35,090 nucleotides of DNA from Rhodobacterales bacterium (GTDB lineage Bacteria; Pseudomonadota; Alphaproteobacteria; Rhodobacterales; Rhodobacteraceae), in the NCBI GenBank assembly GCA_021155205.1, contig JAJNPS010000017.1:1-35090 (forward strand), given 5' to 3'. The number at the start of each line of letters is the position of its first letter. Positions within the stretch are counted from its first letter, which is position 1. Under the pieces are notes generated by a model. That model saw nothing but the letters and a program-made list of their open reading frames with translations, made no database searches and was not told the origin of the DNA. A program made the position numbers and the translations under genes. Of the stretch, positions 1 through 7,134 are shown piece after piece.

Positions 1-503
1 AGCTCTCCCGTTGGCGTGCGCTTGACAAGCAGAGCGCAGATCGGGTCGACGACACGCGAATTTTCGCGGCGATGGAACATCGTGATCCGCAGATGGCCAT
101 CGTTGCGGTCATCAAGGAGGTAGCCGCGCAAGCCAGTGCCCAATGGCTTGTCGTCATGCTTGGTCACCGGTGAAGCGCGTTCGAAGCGTGCAACGCCCAG
201 CTCTCGATCGTCGAACTCTACCCAAACGACGTCAGCAGGTAGTTTCACCTCATCAAGAATAGCCATCGCCGGCAAACCGGTTTCGGCGGCTTGTTTGGCA
301 ACAGCGTCATGAAGCGTATCGGCATAGGCTGCTGCCAAGTGATCAAGCAGATACACTTTGGCCTGTTGCAAAGCCTCGAGCGCATACTCGCGAAATAGTT
401 TCAAGTCTTCGGACGGCGTGAAGTGCCAGACCAAGTCGTCAGTGGGAGCCGATTTACCCGCCAGCGATGATCCGTATAATGAAATCAATGATTTATATAG
501 CAT
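1..503 (-). CDS. Unrecognised protein, 5' part only (runs off left edge)
   Basis: A minus-strand frame is open from the window edge to an ATG at 501-503 (about 167 codons), starting MLYKSLISLYGSS. I chose this start because TTGAGG lies 9 nt upstream. An in-frame ATG at 552-554 would add 17 residues but has no clear ribosome site, and an in-frame TGA lies just upstream of it. The visible part is soluble-looking. It has a hydrophilic N-terminal helical stretch (FTPSEDLKLFREYALEALQQ) followed by a beta-rich part with several acidic pairs. I see no signal peptide, membrane segment or catalytic motif, and I do not recognise the family. Base composition is visibly less GC-rich than the rest of the window, which hints at separate ancestry such as phage or plasmid accessory DNA. 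That it is coding is likely; the function is unknown. Confidence 0.6.
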   Translation of the reverse strand, partial: MLYKSLISLYGSSLAGKSAPTDDLVWHFTPSEDLKLFREYALEALQQAKVYLLDHLAAAYADTLHDAVAKQAAETGLPAMAILDEVKLPADVVWVEFDDRELGVARFERASPVTKHDDKPLGTGLRGYLLDDRNDGHLRITMFHRRENSRVVDPICALLVKRTPTGE

Positions 504-711
504 GCGATGTGCCCTCAACCTGACACGCGACAGCTTCCGACGAAGCCCGTCCATGATCAAGCAGCTTTCACGGCACCCTCAATGACGGATAATGCCGATA
601 GAGACGCCGAGTGCCGAGGCGTATGCTTCGATCGTGTCAGGATCGCCATGCCGACCATCGTCGGCACATTCTGCCGGTCGGCTGGAACAGCGGACAGGCG
701 ACAGGCCCGGA

Positions 712-767
712 TCGGGGCCCCTGCCCCGACGCCGAGCCCTCGTTGTCCGTGGGCATCATGCCCACGG
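712..767 (-). terminator. Two tandem hairpins after the 54-aa gene, the first enclosing its stop codon
   Basis: At 747-767 a perfect 9-bp stem (CCGTGGGCA/TGCCCACGG) has a 3-nt loop that is exactly the TGA stop codon of the small gene. At 712-729 a second stem (TCGGGG/CCCCGA, 6-nt loop) follows. Neither has a U-tract, so this may be a weak terminator or an mRNA 3'-stability element rather than a classical intrinsic terminator. Confidence 0.5.
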
Positions 768-920
768 GTCGACCTCAGCGATCACCTGAACCTCGTCGCC
801 GTCGATTTCATCGGCGGGGACGGCGCCGAAGGTTCCATCCCCTGCCTGAAAGACGACGATCGAGACCATGAGCGTGGCGGCGAGGGAGGCGGCGAAGGCG
901 TGAGCATCTTTGCGGGACAT
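756..920 (-). CDS. Small secreted or membrane-anchored peptide, 54 aa
   Basis: The frame begins MSRKDAHAFAASLAATLMVS and ends in an acidic tail (EIDGDEVQVIAEVDPWA). AGGAG stands 8 nt before the ATG, a near-ideal ribosome site, which is the main reason to call it real. A short basic N-terminus (R3, K4) precedes a hydrophobic stretch at about residues 8-24, followed by a Gly/Ala-rich turn. This looks like a signal peptide or a single membrane anchor with about 30 exported acidic residues. The gene is isolated, with 388 bp of hairpin-rich DNA upstream and a hairpin over its stop codon. No family is recognised. It lies co-directionally downstream of the ParB-like gene block and probably belongs to the plasmid backbone. 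Confidence 0.6.
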   Translation of the reverse strand: MSRKDAHAFAASLAATLMVSIVVFQAGDGTFGAVPADEIDGDEVQVIAEVDPWA

Positions 921-1308
921 CTGTTTGGCTCCTGTCTTGGCGGCGGGGGACCATCCCCCGCGCGACAGGACCCCGCAGGCCCGAAGACTGGCTGACATCA
1001 CCGGGTGCGTTCGGCTTGCCCGAATCCACCCGGCGGCACGGGCACGCCCGTAGTCCGACCCCTTGCGGGTTGATCTCGAAGACAGGATTCGGGGCAAGGA
1101 AGGGAATGGCGAGCGGGGGATGGTTCCCTGACGACTGGAGCCGGTTGTCCCGCTGATGCCTGGAACGCCGCCAGCCTCCCGGCCAGGCTCTAAGTTGAAG
1201 ACCTCCTTCTTGGGGGATGGATCCTTTGGTGCCCCGCGATTTCGCGGGACGAGGGTCTGGTAAGTGAGAGGCCCGCCCATGGGTAGGCCCCTCACGCATT
1301 GTCAGGGC
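921..1308 (-). other. Gene-free 388-bp stretch with hairpins and long-range complementarity
   Basis: No convincing gene is seen; the long frames here are GC-rich shadows. Structure is abundant. At 1264-1295 a 10-bp arm pair with one mismatch (GTGAGAGGCC/GGCCCCTCAC) surrounds CCCATGGG. At 1233-1248 there is a perfect 7-bp stem CCCGCGA/TCGCGGG. GGGGGATGG occurs at 1115-1123 and 1212-1220, with its inverse CCATCCCCC at 951-959. The segment at 1114-1127 is complementary to 947-961 over about 14 bases. Read on the minus strand, this could be the 3' end of the 1309-1782 transcript followed by a folded leader for the 54-aa gene. A structured RNA is possible but unproven. Confidence 0.4.
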
Positions 1309-1782
1309 TCAGGCGGCCAGGTCCGCGCCCCCTGCCCTTTCGCAGTCCTCAACGCCGACAATCGCGAGACGGGCGTTGCTATAACCCTCCCGTGCGATCC
1401 AGAGCTCGGCCGCAGTGCTGGATTCCGCCAGATGCAGCAGCTCGGTGTTGCCACCAAAATCCAGAAGCACGCGCACCTGCCCGGGCTTCAGTTCCTCGGC
1501 CACCTCGAAGATCAACCGGCTGTCCGCCGAATGGCTGCGCATGATTGTGACGAGGATGACCCCGTCCGAGGAGAAGTTGCCCTCATGCAGCGTGAAGGAG
1601 GCCGGTGCCGTCCAGGTCGGGTAGACCCGGGGCGGCTCCTTCTTCACCAGACGGCCGACGCCGTTCGAACGCTCCCAAGCGGCAAGCTTCTTGGTGAAAC
1701 GTGCCGGCGGCTTGGGACAGCCGTCGGTGTAGCGGATCAGTGCTCCGAGGGGGGCTGTGTCGATGATGTTTGTTGCAGACAT
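1309..1782 (-). CDS. Unknown plasmid-backbone protein, 157 aa
   Basis: The frame starts MSATNIIDTAPLGALIRYTD, with GAGG 5 nt before the ATG. The protein looks soluble. An N-terminal basic part with FTKKLAAWERSNGVGRL precedes a beta-rich region, and no membrane segment or catalytic motif stands out. It lies 99 bp downstream of the large ParB-like gene on the same strand but has its own promoter-like element: TATGAT at 1816-1821 next to a perfect 20-bp palindrome. That suggests independent, repressible expression. I do not recognise the family; the neighbourhood suggests plasmid maintenance or transfer. Coding status is well supported by codon pattern, ribosome site and position; function is unknown. 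Confidence 0.65.
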   Translation of the reverse strand: MSATNIIDTAPLGALIRYTDGCPKPPARFTKKLAAWERSNGVGRLVKKEPPRVYPTWTAPASFTLHEGNFSSDGVILVTIMRSHSADSRLIFEVAEELKPGQVRVLLDFGGNTELLHLAESSTAAELWIAREGYSNARLAIVGVEDCERAGGADLAA

Positions 1783-1795
1783 GATTCCTCATCCC

Positions 1796-1821
1796 GAATG
1801 CGAGTACTCGCATTCATCATA
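1796..1821 (-). promoter_or_regulatory. Perfect 20-bp palindromic operator next to a -10 box
   Basis: GAATGCGAGTACTCGCATTC at 1796-1815 is a perfect palindrome starting 13 bp upstream of the ATG at 1782. TATGAT, a strong -10 hexamer on the minus strand, abuts it at 1816-1821 within AT-rich DNA; no clear -35 is seen. A dimeric repressor bound here would cover the transcription start. The regulator is not identifiable from the window. Confidence 0.65.
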
Positions 1822-1881
1822 TTGATATTAATGTGTTTTATGAGATTTGGGGCGGAATTCCCTGCCCCCGGATGGCTCAGA

Positions 1882-4053
1882 TCATTCCGCGGCCATCATC
1901 GACGCATCGCTGTCAGGCAAATCAGCCATCAGGAAGGCAGGGAGATCGACGATCTCGGCCGCAGCCGCTTCCTCCTCCTGCCCTTCTGCGATTGCCTCGC
2001 CGTCGCGCGCCACCAGATCGGCCGGGCGCAGGACCTCGGGCAACCAGCCGCTGCCCTTCAGAAGCCGTTCGGCCTCGGTCACCATCTCGCCCTTCTTCAG
2101 GTGATCAAGAAGCTGTGCGGTCCCCTCCCCCTTCGCCTCGCGCACGGCCTCGAGGATACGGGCCTTGGGCACACGGTTGAGATAACCATCGACGGTCGGT
2201 TCCCAGCCTGCCTCCACCATGTTGAGATCGACCGCGCGGGCCACGAGATCGGCGTGTGCCATGCGGCGGATCAAACCGGTGGCGGAGATGCCTGCACCAT
2301 AGGGGTTCACCTTCTCATGGAGCGCGTTGATCCCGAAGCTGAGGCAATGTGCCAGTAGCGCCAGACGGCTGCCTTGGTCGAGCACCGTCAGATAGTCCCA
2401 GAGCGCAGCATCATCGCCAAGAGGCAGATCGGCCTCCCAGGCGGCGTGACGCTCATCGGCCAACTTCGCCACCACGCTGTCCTTCAGATCGGGCGCCTGT
2501 GCTGACATGTAGACATGACGCACCGAAGCTTCGAGACAGCTGCCCGAGGCGGAGGAGGTACGGAAGGTGTCCGTTACCAGCTTCAGGAGCAGAAGCGTCA
2601 GCGCGACGTCGGGCGACCGCCCGATGGCCTCCCGTAGCGCCAAGGTCCGGTGGGCCGTCAGTTCCATGACCAGCCGTTCGGGCAGAGGCTTCAGCGCACC
2701 GTCATCTTCCTCCTCCGAACCGTCCGCGCCGATCGGCTGACCACCCGAGGTGATGACGGTGCCCCCGACGGAAGTGCTGGAGTGCTGCCAGCCAGAACCA
2801 TCGACGTTACCTTCCTGCCCCATGACACTCGCGCCGTCGCCATCCTGGACCGCGGTCTCCTCGCGTGCCTCGTCTTCTGGCCGGACATAGCCGCGATAGA
2901 TCGCAAGGCTGCCATCCCGATCCAGCGTGACGAAGACGCCCGCGCGCCCGATCTCGGCGGGGTCGTAGATCAGAGGCCGTTGCTCGAGCGCTTCCATCGT
3001 GATCTCGAGCTGACCAAGCCGCGCATCGATCTCCTTGGGGTATTCGTCCTGACCGGAGTATTCCTCCTCCAGCGCGCGGTACTCGACGAGCAGCGCCGCG
3101 TGAGACGCGCTTTCCTCGTCGGTCATCGGCGCGGGATCACCGGCGAGACGCCGCAGACCGTGGCTGTAGCCATAGGGCAGGTCGGTCGCGACCTCGATCC
3201 ATTTCCAGCCCTCGGCGACCAGCGCCTCAGCTTCAGCCTGAAGCTTCTCGGCCACCAGCCAGTCGAGGAGGGCTGGGTCCTCGAGCCAGCCACCGTCGTC
3301 ACCCTGGAAGAGGTCGCCGAGCACGACACCTCCCGCCGCCTCATAGGCATCGACACCGACGAAGATCGCGCGGCGGTCCGAGGCCCGAACCGAGGTCTCG
3401 GTCAACATGCGCCGGATGGCGTAGGGTTCCTTGTTCCAGGAGTTCTTCACTGCATCCCAGACCTGCACCTGACGCCCGTGGTCGGGGTTCACCGTGAAGG
3501 CCATCAGCTGTTCCAGCGTCATGCCATCTTCCGCGTAGACCTCCAGCAGGGCAGGGGCCACGGAAGTGAGTTTCAGGCGCTGCTTGACGATCTGCGGCGT
3601 GACGAAGAAAGCCGCCGCAATCGCTTCCTCGCCCTGACCCTTTTCGCGCAGGGCTTGGAAAGCGCGGAACTGATCGAGCGGGTGCAGCGCCACGCGCTGC
3701 ATGTTTTCGGCCAGCGAGTCGTCCTCGGCCAGGATCTCTGACGCAGCATCCCGCACGATGCAAGGGATCGGCGCCGACTTCGCCAGCCGCTTCTGCTTCA
3801 CCAGCAGCGACAGCGCCTGGAAGCGCCGCCCACCAGCCGGGATCTCGAACATGCCGGTCTCGACGCCCCCGGCATCGAGCATGGGCCGGACGTTCAAGCC
3901 CTGCAGCAGGCCGCGCCGCGCGATGTCCTCGGCAAGCTCCTCGACCGAGACACCAGCCTTGATGCGTCGCACGTTGGACTGGCTCAACACCAGCTTGTCG
4001 AAGGGGATGTCCCGCGACGGGGACAGGGTGACTTTCTGGGCTGCTTTCGCCAT
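1882..4053 (-). CDS. Large ParB/RepB/Spo0J-family protein, 723 aa
   Basis: The N-terminal region has the ParB CTPase/clamp signature: RDIPFDKLVLSQSNVRR near the start, the AGGRRFQAL box at about residues 74-82, and SLAENMQR shortly after. A helix-turn-helix region follows (EEAIAAAFFVTPQIVKQRLKL). About 500 C-terminal residues have no motif I recognise and include an acidic low-complexity stretch. Canonical chromosomal or plasmid ParB is about 300-380 aa, so this is the long plasmid-type ParB-domain protein often found in rhizobial and Rhodobacterales plasmid transfer or maintenance regions, not the segregation ParB, which is encoded at 29.6 kb. I chose the ATG at 4051-4053 because GGAG lies 8 nt upstream; a frame extending to 4110 lacks one. 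No ParA partner is adjacent. Confidence 0.8.
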   Translation of the reverse strand: MAKAAQKVTLSPSRDIPFDKLVLSQSNVRRIKAGVSVEELAEDIARRGLLQGLNVRPMLDAGGVETGMFEIPAGGRRFQALSLLVKQKRLAKSAPIPCIVRDAASEILAEDDSLAENMQRVALHPLDQFRAFQALREKGQGEEAIAAAFFVTPQIVKQRLKLTSVAPALLEVYAEDGMTLEQLMAFTVNPDHGRQVQVWDAVKNSWNKEPYAIRRMLTETSVRASDRRAIFVGVDAYEAAGGVVLGDLFQGDDGGWLEDPALLDWLVAEKLQAEAEALVAEGWKWIEVATDLPYGYSHGLRRLAGDPAPMTDEESASHAALLVEYRALEEEYSGQDEYPKEIDARLGQLEITMEALEQRPLIYDPAEIGRAGVFVTLDRDGSLAIYRGYVRPEDEAREETAVQDGDGASVMGQEGNVDGSGWQHSSTSVGGTVITSGGQPIGADGSEEEDDGALKPLPERLVMELTAHRTLALREAIGRSPDVALTLLLLKLVTDTFRTSSASGSCLEASVRHVYMSAQAPDLKDSVVAKLADERHAAWEADLPLGDDAALWDYLTVLDQGSRLALLAHCLSFGINALHEKVNPYGAGISATGLIRRMAHADLVARAVDLNMVEAGWEPTVDGYLNRVPKARILEAVREAKGEGTAQLLDHLKKGEMVTEAERLLKGSGWLPEVLRPADLVARDGEAIAEGQEEEAAAAEIVDLPAFLMADLPDSDASMMAAE

Positions 4054-4252
4054 CAGATCTTCTCCACGACGGGCGCCGGAAGCCACTCTCCCGATCTCAC
4101 TTCCCGTCACCCCTCAATCCCCCAACCTTTCCCTCTCATCGTCAGTCTTAAGCGCGGTCAAGAACTGCATGCTGCATGTCTTGTTCTCGTGAGATCGTCT
4201 CAAACTATGGATCTGGCTGCCTGATGGCACCTTTCGTTCCCACGGAAGGCCG
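4054..4252. promoter_or_regulatory. Upstream region of the large ParB-like gene with a CTGCATG tandem repeat
   Basis: CTGCATG is repeated head-to-tail at 4165-4178, flanked by AGAAC (4161-4165) and GTTCT (4183-4187). Together they form an imperfect dyad about 110 bp upstream of the ATG at 4053. This may be an operator for the ParB-like gene. The rest of the gap up to the CitE stop at 4253 shows nothing else. Confidence 0.3.
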
Positions 4253-5059
4253 TCAACGGTCCAGGATGCGGCGGGCGCGGGCGATCACAGGGGCGTCGAT
4301 CATCTCTCCCTCTAGAGCCATGATCCCGGGTCCGGCCGCCGCCATGACCCGCGTGGCCCAGGTGCGTTCCGCCTCGCTGGGGGCAAAGGCCTGCCGGATG
4401 CCGGGCAATTGCGCCGGGTGGATGGCCGCCGCCGCCGTCATGCCCAGCTGCCGGCCCCGGCGCAAGCCGGCGGCGTGGCGGTCGAGGTCGCGGAAATTGG
4501 CGATCGAACCGGGAAAGCCGATGGCCAGAAGGCCGCGCCGTGCCGCCGCCGCCGCAATGGCCGCGGCCAAGGGATCAAGGCCGCCGCTCTCGGGGTCGAT
4601 CCCTAGGGCGGCCGAGTAATCCTCCGACCCCAGCATCAGCCCCACCACCCGCGGCACCTCCGTCAGCGCCGGCAGGGCGAACAGCGCCGCCGGAGTTTCC
4701 GCCAGCGCGATCAGCCCGATGGACCCGCCGCTCAGCTCGGCTGCGTTCCGCAAGGGCCGGGGGTCCTCGCATTTCGGCACCATCAGCGCGGCAAGGCGCG
4801 ACAGGTCGGCCGCGGCGATATCGCGGGCCATCTGCGCCAGCGGCGCGTTCACCCGCAGGACGCAGGGAATGCCCGCCTCGGCCAGCGCGGCCTGATCGGC
4901 GGCCAGCCGGTCCCGCGCGGCGGCCTTCCCGTCCCGCGCGATGGCGTCTTCCAGGTCAAGGATCACCGCATCGGGCCGCTGCCGGATCGCGCTGGCCAAA
5001 TGCCGCCCGGCCCCCACCGGCACGAACAGCAGGGCCTGCCAGGACGGCACCGCAGTCAT
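4253..5059 (-). CDS. HpcH/HpaI-CitE family CoA-ester lyase (citramalyl/malyl-CoA lyase-like), 268 aa
   Basis: CitE-type (beta/alpha)8 enzymes cleave 3-hydroxy-diacyl-CoA esters such as citryl-, malyl- or citramalyl-CoA in the cytosol. Family marks are LLFVPVGAGRHLASA at the N-terminus, AVILDLEDA (metal-binding acidic pair), CVLRVNAP with the substrate-binding Arg, LMVPKCEDP, IALAETPAAL and GSEDYSAALG. Length is normal for stand-alone lyases. The ATG overlaps the stop of the CoA-transferase gene by 4 bp (ATGA), so the two are translationally coupled. With the CoA-transferase and the MaoC hydratase in this window, (S)-citramalyl-CoA lyase, giving acetyl-CoA and pyruvate, is the most economical assignment. 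Malyl-CoA lyase is an alternative. The family is certain; the substrate is inferred. Confidence 0.88.
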   Translation of the reverse strand: MTAVPSWQALLFVPVGAGRHLASAIRQRPDAVILDLEDAIARDGKAAARDRLAADQAALAEAGIPCVLRVNAPLAQMARDIAAADLSRLAALMVPKCEDPRPLRNAAELSGGSIGLIALAETPAALFALPALTEVPRVVGLMLGSEDYSAALGIDPESGGLDPLAAAIAAAAARRGLLAIGFPGSIANFRDLDRHAAGLRRGRQLGMTAAAAIHPAQLPGIRQAFAPSEAERTWATRVMAAAGPGIMALEGEMIDAPVIARARRILDR

Positions 5060-6195
5060 GCCCGATGCCGCCCGTTGGAATGGAACTCGGCCCGCAGGGC
5101 GGCGGAATGCTCGCCGGTCGCCGGCACGGCCCCACCCTCCGCCACGGCATCGGAAAACCGCACGCCCCGCGCCATCATCTCGACTGGGCCAGACGGGCTT
5201 TCGCACTGCAAGTGGCGCGCCTGCGGGTGTTGCACCATGTCGTCCATCGTCGACAGCCGCCCGCATGCGATGCGCGCGCCCGACAGCAGGGCCATCGCCG
5301 CCTCGCGCTCCAGCGCGGACAGCACCGGCGCGATCAGCGCCTCGATCTCGGCCATATGGGCCACGCGGTCGACGTTGGTGGCATAACGCGGGTCGCGCGC
5401 CAGATCGGCATCGCCCAGCACGCCCGCACAGAGCGCCGCCCATTCCCGGTCGTTCTGCACCGACAGCAGCACCTGCTTGCCATCGGCGCAGTCAAAGGCG
5501 CCATAGGGCGCGATCGACGGATGCCGCAGTCCCAGCCGGCACGGCGCCGCACCTCCGTAGCGGGTTTGCAGGTAGGGTACGTTCATCCAGTCGGCCATGG
5601 TGTGGAATAGCGACACCTCGACCGCCCTGCCCTGCCCCGAGCGCTGCCGGGCGAAAAGAGATTGCAGCACCGCCGAATAGGCCGTTTCTCCGGCCGCGAT
5701 GTCACAGACTGAAATGCCGACCCGCGCCGCGCCTTCCGGCGTGCCGTTCACCGATAAGAGGCCGCTCTCGCCCTGGATCAGCATGTCGTAGGCTTTCTGC
5801 TCGCGATAGGGCCCGTCCTCGCCATAGCCGCTGATCGACACGTGGATCAGACGTGGATGCGCAGCGCGCAGCGTCTCGGCCCCCAGCCCCAGCCGGTTGG
5901 CCGCCCCCGGCGCCAGATTTTGCACGAAGACATCTGCTTGCGCGATCATCCGGCGGATCAGCCCCATGTCCTCGGGCTGGCGCAGGTCAAGGCAGATCGA
6001 TTCCTTGCCCCGGTTCAGCCAGACGAAATAGGCGCTTTCGCCGTGGACCAGCCGGTCATAGCCGCGCGCAAAGTCGCCCTCGGGCCGCTCTACCTTGATG
6101 ACGCGGGCCCCGGCATCGGCTAGCCGCGCCGTCGCCAGCGGGGCGGCCACCGCCTGTTCCAGCGAAACCACAAGGATGCCTGCAAGATCCGCCAT
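5056..6195 (-). CDS. Class III (CaiB/BaiF) CoA-transferase, 379 aa
   Basis: Family III CoA-transferases move CoA between carboxylic acids through an aspartyl-CoA thioester. The protein shows the N-terminal pattern VVSLEQAVAAPLATARLADAGA, the RVIKVERPEGD strand, LNRGKESICLDL, and SGYGEDGPYREQKAYDMLIQ with the probable catalytic Asp137. I chose the ATG at 6193-6195 because GGGAGG lies 6 nt upstream; a GTG at 6213 is also in frame. The stop overlaps the lyase start. Paired with a CitE-type lyase it would activate the acid whose hydrated CoA ester the lyase cleaves, for example itaconate or mesaconate from succinyl-CoA. The specific acid cannot be read from sequence. The gene lies 96 bp after the GntR gene, with an inverted repeat between them. 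Confidence 0.9.
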   Translation of the reverse strand: MADLAGILVVSLEQAVAAPLATARLADAGARVIKVERPEGDFARGYDRLVHGESAYFVWLNRGKESICLDLRQPEDMGLIRRMIAQADVFVQNLAPGAANRLGLGAETLRAAHPRLIHVSISGYGEDGPYREQKAYDMLIQGESGLLSVNGTPEGAARVGISVCDIAAGETAYSAVLQSLFARQRSGQGRAVEVSLFHTMADWMNVPYLQTRYGGAAPCRLGLRHPSIAPYGAFDCADGKQVLLSVQNDREWAALCAGVLGDADLARDPRYATNVDRVAHMAEIEALIAPVLSALEREAAMALLSGARIACGRLSTMDDMVQHPQARHLQCESPSGPVEMMARGVRFSDAVAEGGAVPATGEHSAALRAEFHSNGRHRA

Positions 6196-6256
6196 TCCTG
6201 CCCTCCCAAGCACAACCGGCAGGGGAAGGCTAGTCGCAGGGGCGGCGCGGGAGGTA

Positions 6257-6280
6257 ATAGCCCTTTCCTTGAAAGGCTAT
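6257..6280 (-). promoter_or_regulatory. Inverted repeat between gntR-type and CoA-transferase genes
   Basis: ATAGCCCTTTC and GAAAGGCTAT form an imperfect dyad (one bulged C, 3-nt loop) about 60 bp upstream of the CoA-transferase start. It could be an operator for the neighbouring GntR or LysR regulator, or an RNA hairpin between the two cistrons. Confidence 0.4.
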
Positions 6281-6291
6281 AGCGAACCCGG

Positions 6292-6978
6292 CTACCCGTC
6301 GGCGCGCTGCGGGTCGGGCGGTCCCAGCGGGTGCCCGGCGATGTTGGCGAAACTGCCCAAAAGGTGTTCGCGCAGGATCGCCGCCGAGTCCTCGACACGG
6401 CCCGCGCAAAGGGCGGCAAAGATCCGGTCGTGCTGGTCCCAGACCGTCTCGGGATAGCGCTCGCGCGAGCGCAGGATGGCCGACATGGCCCGGCGGATAT
6501 GGGTCCAGTAGACCCGCATGGTCTCTTCGATCACGCAGTTGCCGCTCAGCCGATAGAGAAGCGTGTGAAAGGCCACGTCCGCGCGCACCATCCCCGGTTC
6601 GTCGCCCTTGCGCAATGCCTGCCAGCCCTCGGCGATGATCCCGCGGCCCTCGGCAATCTCGGCCTCGGTCAGACCCCGCCGTCCGGCCAGCGTCACGGCC
6701 AGCGGTTCGACGACACTGCGGAAATCGTAGATGTCGCGGAGCAGGTCGGGGTCCAGCCCGGCCACCACGACGCCCCGCCGCCCCGCCGATTCCACCAGGC
6801 GATTCGCCCTTAACAGCCCGATGGCCGCGTTCACCGGCTGGCGCGACACATTCAGCCGCGCCGCCACCGCGTCCTGGGTCAGTCGCTCTCCGGGCTTCAG
6901 GGTGCCGACGCAGATGGCCTCGACAAGAATGTCATAGGTTTGTTCGACAAGCGATTTCTGCGGATTGACGGTCTTCAT
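6292..6978 (-). CDS. GntR-family (FadR/FCD subfamily) transcriptional regulator, 228 aa
   Basis: The N-terminal winged helix-turn-helix (about residues 10-70: LVEQTYDILVEAICVG, LKPGERLTQDAVAARLNVSR) is typical GntR. The helical C-terminal FCD ligand domain includes DFRSVVEPLAVTLA, ADVAFHTLLYRLSGN and WDQHDRIFAAL, whose Asp and His residues are the usual metal and carboxylate ligands. GGAGGGAGC directly precedes the ATG. FCD regulators commonly sense organic acids and repress adjacent catabolic operons. Here it leads the CoA-transferase/lyase genes and is divergent from the LysR/ALDH pair. The dyad at 7049-7075 is a plausible binding site. Confidence 0.9.
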   Translation of the reverse strand: MKTVNPQKSLVEQTYDILVEAICVGTLKPGERLTQDAVAARLNVSRQPVNAAIGLLRANRLVESAGRRGVVVAGLDPDLLRDIYDFRSVVEPLAVTLAGRRGLTEAEIAEGRGIIAEGWQALRKGDEPGMVRADVAFHTLLYRLSGNCVIEETMRVYWTHIRRAMSAILRSRERYPETVWDQHDRIFAALCAGRVEDSAAILREHLLGSFANIAGHPLGPPDPQRADG

Positions 6979-7048
6979 GCTCCCTCCGGCGCCGCGCCTA
7001 TACCCGTTTGCGCAGAACGCGCCATAGCAATTCTTTATAACAGCGATT

Positions 7049-7075
7049 GCATTTCGTATACGGTATTTCATATGC
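7049..7075. promoter_or_regulatory. Dyad in the divergent GntR/LysR intergenic region
   Basis: The 27-bp dyad has ATAC-G-GTAT at its centre (7058-7066) and GCAT/ATGC at its ends (7049-7052, 7072-7075). It sits about 70 bp upstream of the GntR start and 60 bp upstream of the LysR start. GTAT/ATAC half-sites suit a GntR-type dimer. The AT-rich context suggests that promoters overlap here. Confidence 0.45.
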
Positions 7076-7134
7076 TGCTTGTGGGGGGCCTGCCCGGCTA
7101 TCGGTCGGAGCAGGGGGACGGAGGGGATGCTGTA

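Noticed and set aside
507..1299. Several overlapping 65-180-codon frames on both strands
   Set aside because: No ribosome sites or recognisable composition; only the inner 54-codon frame at 756-920 has a good ribosome site and sensible protein properties.
1264..2358. 364-codon plus-strand frame
   Set aside because: It spans the operator palindrome and lies opposite the 157-aa gene and the ParB-like gene, whose ParB motifs are clear.
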